Shown: piece after piece, positions 12,697 through 15,244 of the stretch
Layout: every line of letters starts with the position of its first letter
How positions within the stretch are numbered: the stretch's first letter is position 1
Assembly: GCA_036522155.1 (NCBI GenBank)
Contig: DATDGI010000116.1
Location: 1-15,244 of the forward strand
Reading direction: 5' to 3'
DNA from: UBA9676 sp036522155
GTDB lineage: Bacteria; Actinomycetota; Actinomycetes; Streptosporangiales; Streptosporangiaceae
Length of the DNA stretch: 15,244 bases
Notes under the pieces: model-generated
Told to the model about the DNA's origin: nothing
Seen by the model: the letters and a program-made list of their open reading frames with translations, nothing else
The model's database searches: none
Program-made: the position numbers and the translations under genes

Positions 12697-14893
12697 CACC
12701 ACCCGCCGCCCACCGCGCGACCCGGCCAGGGACGCCCTGCAGGGCGAGATCGACGCCATCGTGGCCGGCACCAGCCATGACCCGCACGCCGTGCTCGGCG
12801 CCCATCCCGGGCCGGACGGCGTGACCGTGCGGGTGCTGCGCCCGCTGGCGCGGACGGTGACGGTCGTGCTCGACGACGGCCGCCGCTTCCCGGCCGCCCA
12901 CCTGCACCAAGGGGTGTTCGCCGTGACCCTGCCGGTGACCGAGGTGCCCGGCTACCGGCTCGCGGTCAGCTACCCGGGGCCGGATGGCGGCGACGGGCCG
13001 GAGACGGTCACCGACGACCCCTACCGGTACCTGCCCACCCTCGGCGAGATAGACCAGCACCTGATCGGCGAGGGCCGGCACGAAGAGCTGTGGCGAGTGC
13101 TGGGGGCGCACGTGCGCCGCCTGGGTGAGGTGACCGGCACCTCGTTCGCGGTGTGGGCGCCGAACGCCCGCGGCGTGCGGGTCATCGGCGACTTCAACCA
13201 CTGGGACGGCCGCGGTCACCCGATGCGCTCGCTCGGCGCGACGGGGGTGTGGGAGCTGTTCGTGCCCGACATCGGCGACGGCACCCACTACAAGTACGAC
13301 GTCTGCGGGCGGGACGGGCAGTGGCAGCGCAAGGCCGACCCCATGGCCAGCCTGGCCGAGCAGCCGCCCGCCACCGCGTCGGTCGTCTTCACCTCGGGCC
13401 ACCAGTGGGGCGACGCGGACTGGCTGGCCCGCCGGGCCGGCGCCGAGCCCTCCCGGGAGCCGCTCAGCGTGTACGAGGTCCACCTCGGCTCGTGGCGGCC
13501 CGGGCTGTCGTACCGGGATCTGGCCGAGCAGCTGACCAGCTATGTGACCGACCTGGGCTTCAACCACGTGGAATTCCTGCCGGTGGCGGAGCATCCGTTT
13601 GGCGGCTCCTGGGGTTATCAGGTCACCTCGTACTACGCCCCGACGTCCCGGTTCGGCCGCCCGGACGACTTCCGTTACCTGGTCGACCGGCTGCACCAGG
13701 CCGGCATCGGGGTCATCCTGGACTGGGTGCCCGCCCATTTCCCGCGGGATGACTGGGCGCTGGCCCGGTTCGACGGCACCCCGCTGTACGAGCACGCCGA
13801 CCCGCGGCGCGGTGAGCACCCCGACTGGGGCACCCTCATCTTCGACTTCGGGCGGCCCGAGGTGCGCAACTTCCTGGTCGCCAACGCCCTGTACTGGCTG
13901 GAGGACTTCCATGTGGACGGGCTCCGGGTGGACGCCGTCGCCTCCATGCTCTACCTGGACTACTCGCGCACCGACGGCCAGTGGGTGCCGAACGCCCGCG
14001 GCGGCCGGGAGAACCTGGACGCCGTCTCGTTCCTGCAAGAGGTCAACGCCACCTGCTACCGCCGGGTACCCGGGATCATGATGATCGCCGAGGAGTCGAC
14101 CGCCTGGCCGGGCGTGACCCGGCCGGTGCACCTGGGCGGGCTCGGGTTCGGCCTGAAATGGAACCTGGGCTGGATGCACGACACCCTCACCTACCTGTCG
14201 CACGACCCGGTGTTCCGGCACTACCACCACAACGAGATCACCTTCTCGCTCATGTACGCGTTCAGCGAGAACTTCCTGCTGCCGCTGTCACACGACGAGG
14301 TCGTGCACGGCAAGGGGTCGCTGCTGGGGAAGATGCCCGGGGACGAATGGCGGCGTTTTGCCGGGCTACGCTCGCTGCTGGCCTACATGTGGGCGCACCC
14401 TGGCAAGCAGCTGCTGTTCATGGGCGGCGAGTTCGGCCAGGGCGCCGAGTGGTCGGCCGAGCGGGGGCTGGACTGGTGGGTGCTCGACCACGAGCAGCAC
14501 GCCGGGGTGCAGCGGCTGGTCCGCGACCTGAACCGCTGCTACGCCGGGCAGCCGGCGCTGTGGACGCTGGACAGTTCGCCGGACGGGTTCCGCTGGATCG
14601 ACGCCAACGACGCGGGCGGCAACGTGCTGTCGTTCCTGCGCCTGTCCGGTGACGGCGGCGCGCTCGCCTGCGTGGCCAACTTCGCCGGTCATGCGCATGA
14701 CGGCTACCGCGTCGGGCTCCCGCGGCCGGGGCGCTGGCGGGAAGTGGTCAACACCGACGGGTACGACTACGGCGGCGGCGGGGTCGGCAACCTCGGCGCG
14801 GTCGAGGCCACGGCCGAGCCGTGGCACGGCCAGCCCGCCTCGGTTTCGCTCAGCCTTCCTCCGCTCGGGGTGCTCTGGCTGGTCCCGGACTGA
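12689..14893 (+). CDS. glgB: 1,4-alpha-glucan branching enzyme (GH13_9)
   Basis: 734-residue cytoplasmic enzyme that cuts alpha-1,4 chains and re-joins them as alpha-1,6 branches on the glucan made by GlgE. An N-terminal domain (about 15-115) precedes a CBM48 domain, FAVWAPNARGVRVIGDFNHW (153-172). The GH13 barrel follows: YEVHLGSWR (262-270), GYQVTSYYAPTSRFG (309-323), nucleophile D415 in DGLRVDAVASML, acid/base E468 in MIAEEST, D536 in LPLSHDEVVHGK. These line up with E. coli D405/E458/D526 at a constant offset of 10. Start: the frame is open back to 12539 inside mak, but ATG at 12689 is chosen because it overlaps the mak stop in the coupled form ATGCCTAA, with GGAG (12675-12678) 10 nt upstream, and the residues before it are not protein-like. 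The 3' end overlaps the convergent regulator gene by 44 bp. Confidence 0.97.
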   Translation: MPNTTRRPPRDPARDALQGEIDAIVAGTSHDPHAVLGAHPGPDGVTVRVLRPLARTVTVVLDDGRRFPAAHLHQGVFAVTLPVTEVPGYRLAVSYPGPDGGDGPETVTDDPYRYLPTLGEIDQHLIGEGRHEELWRVLGAHVRRLGEVTGTSFAVWAPNARGVRVIGDFNHWDGRGHPMRSLGATGVWELFVPDIGDGTHYKYDVCGRDGQWQRKADPMASLAEQPPATASVVFTSGHQWGDADWLARRAGAEPSREPLSVYEVHLGSWRPGLSYRDLAEQLTSYVTDLGFNHVEFLPVAEHPFGGSWGYQVTSYYAPTSRFGRPDDFRYLVDRLHQAGIGVILDWVPAHFPRDDWALARFDGTPLYEHADPRRGEHPDWGTLIFDFGRPEVRNFLVANALYWLEDFHVDGLRVDAVASMLYLDYSRTDGQWVPNARGGRENLDAVSFLQEVNATCYRRVPGIMMIAEESTAWPGVTRPVHLGGLGFGLKWNLGWMHDTLTYLSHDPVFRHYHHNEITFSLMYAFSENFLLPLSHDEVVHGKGSLLGKMPGDEWRRFAGLRSLLAYMWAHPGKQLLFMGGEFGQGAEWSAERGLDWWVLDHEQHAGVQRLVRDLNRCYAGQPALWTLDSSPDGFRWIDANDAGGNVLSFLRLSGDGGALACVANFAGHAHDGYRVGLPRPGRWREVVNTDGYDYGGGGVGNLGAVEATAEPWHGQPASVSLSLPPLGVLWLVPD

Positions 14894-15155
14894 GCCCGCC
14901 CGGCCCGGGCGCCGGCGACGGGCCGTTGCCGTCCGGCTGGTAGCTCAGCAGGTCACCGGGCTGGCAGCCGAGCGCGTCGCACAGTGCCGCCAGGGTGCTG
15001 AACCGGATCGCCCGGGCCCGGCCGTTCTTCAGGATCGACAGGTTCACGATGGTGATGCCGACCCGGTCGGCCAGTTCCGTCAGGGTCAGCCCGCGCTCGG
15101 CCAGCAGCGCATCCAGCCGCACCTGGATCGGCGGCCCGCCGCCGTCCTGGGTCAC
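14850..15155 (-). CDS. Small XRE/Cro-type HTH regulator (YozG-like, paired with DUF2975)
   Basis: 101-residue DNA-binding protein. Residues 10-70 form the helix-turn-helix: LDALLAERGLTLTELADRVG (14-33), then ITIVNLSILKNGRARAIRFS (34-53) and TLAALCDALGCQPGDLL (54-70), typical of the small regulators found beside DUF2975 membrane proteins. The family normally ends near residue 73. Here a Pro/Gly/Ala-rich tail of about 28 residues follows, whose last part is read antisense through the end of glgB. The GTG start at 15155 overlaps the upstream stop codon as GTGA (15152-15155), so translation is coupled to the DUF2975-like gene. Targets are unknown; such pairs are probably autoregulatory. A link to glucan metabolism is not implied beyond adjacency. 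Confidence 0.9.
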   Translation of the reverse strand: MTQDGGGPPIQVRLDALLAERGLTLTELADRVGITIVNLSILKNGRARAIRFSTLAALCDALGCQPGDLLSYQPDGNGPSPAPGPGGLSPGPARAPRAEEG

Positions 15156-15244
15156 ACCGTGCCCTGGATCTCCTCGTCCATGCTCACCCCGAGGCGGATG
15201 AACCGGGCCAGGATGATCAGGCTGACCCCGGCCAGCAGGGCCAG
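15152..15244 (-). CDS. C-terminal end of a probable DUF2975 membrane protein (partial)
   Basis: Thirty codons plus TGA (15154-15152) are visible; the rest lies beyond the right edge. The peptide is a hydrophobic helix, LALLAGVSLIILARFI, followed by RLGVSMDEEIQGTV. This matches the last transmembrane helix and acidic tail usual for DUF2975 proteins. Identification rests mainly on the 4-base GTGA overlap with the XRE regulator, a pairing well known for this family, so it is probable rather than certain. Confidence 0.65.
   Translation of the reverse strand: MALLAGVSLIILARFIRLGVSMDEEIQGTV

Noticed and set aside
11801..14230. 809-codon minus-strand frame opposite mak and glgB
   Set aside because: It crosses two well-identified genes and has shadow-type composition with no recognisable domain.

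Overview
The window is very GC-rich, with strong G/C preference at third codon positions. It carries a BldC regulator, GTG starts, an actinobacterial-type glgP and the complete GlgE operon. Together these point to a filamentous, Streptomyces-related actinomycete. The genus cannot be fixed from the sequence alone.

Layout. (1) Bases 1-1784, all minus strand: a 137-codon protein of unknown function lies upstream of a Ser/Thr protein kinase whose 3' end runs off the left edge. A small hairpin sits over the stop codon of the first gene. (2) Bases 1785-2647: a gene-poor stretch around bldC (minus strand). It holds two strong inverted repeats just downstream of bldC, which I read as terminators, and an AT-rich segment upstream of bldC, which is its likely promoter region. 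(3) Bases 2648-12696 and on to 14893: an alpha-glucan metabolism island. glgP (alpha-glucan phosphorylase, minus) is divergent from a plus-strand series: hybrid histidine kinase, glgE, treS, mak, glgB. (4) Bases 14850-15244, minus: the last 30 codons of a probable DUF2975 membrane protein, coupled by a 4-base overlap to a small XRE-type regulator. The 3' end of the regulator gene overlaps the 3' end of glgB antisense.

How the genes work together. TreS interconverts trehalose and maltose. Mak phosphorylates maltose with ATP to alpha-maltose-1-phosphate. GlgE adds the maltosyl unit to a growing alpha-1,4-glucan. GlgB introduces alpha-1,6 branches. GlgP degrades the glucan to glucose-1-phosphate. 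All five enzymes keep their catalytic residues. The unusual element is the soluble PAS-HisKA-HATPase-REC hybrid kinase placed between glgP and glgE, in the divergent promoter region that would be expected to serve both arms. With bldC next to the 3' end of glgP, it suggests signal- or development-dependent control of the glucan store, but this is inference from position only.

I found no RNA genes, CRISPR arrays, insertion sequences or phage genes. The most interesting points are the embedded hybrid kinase, a short symmetric element in the divergent promoter, a larger imperfect palindrome in the AT-rich region between glgP and bldC, an Ala/Gly-rich insertion with an 18-bp tandem repeat in GlgE, a probable leaderless glgE start, and the glgB/regulator tail overlap.
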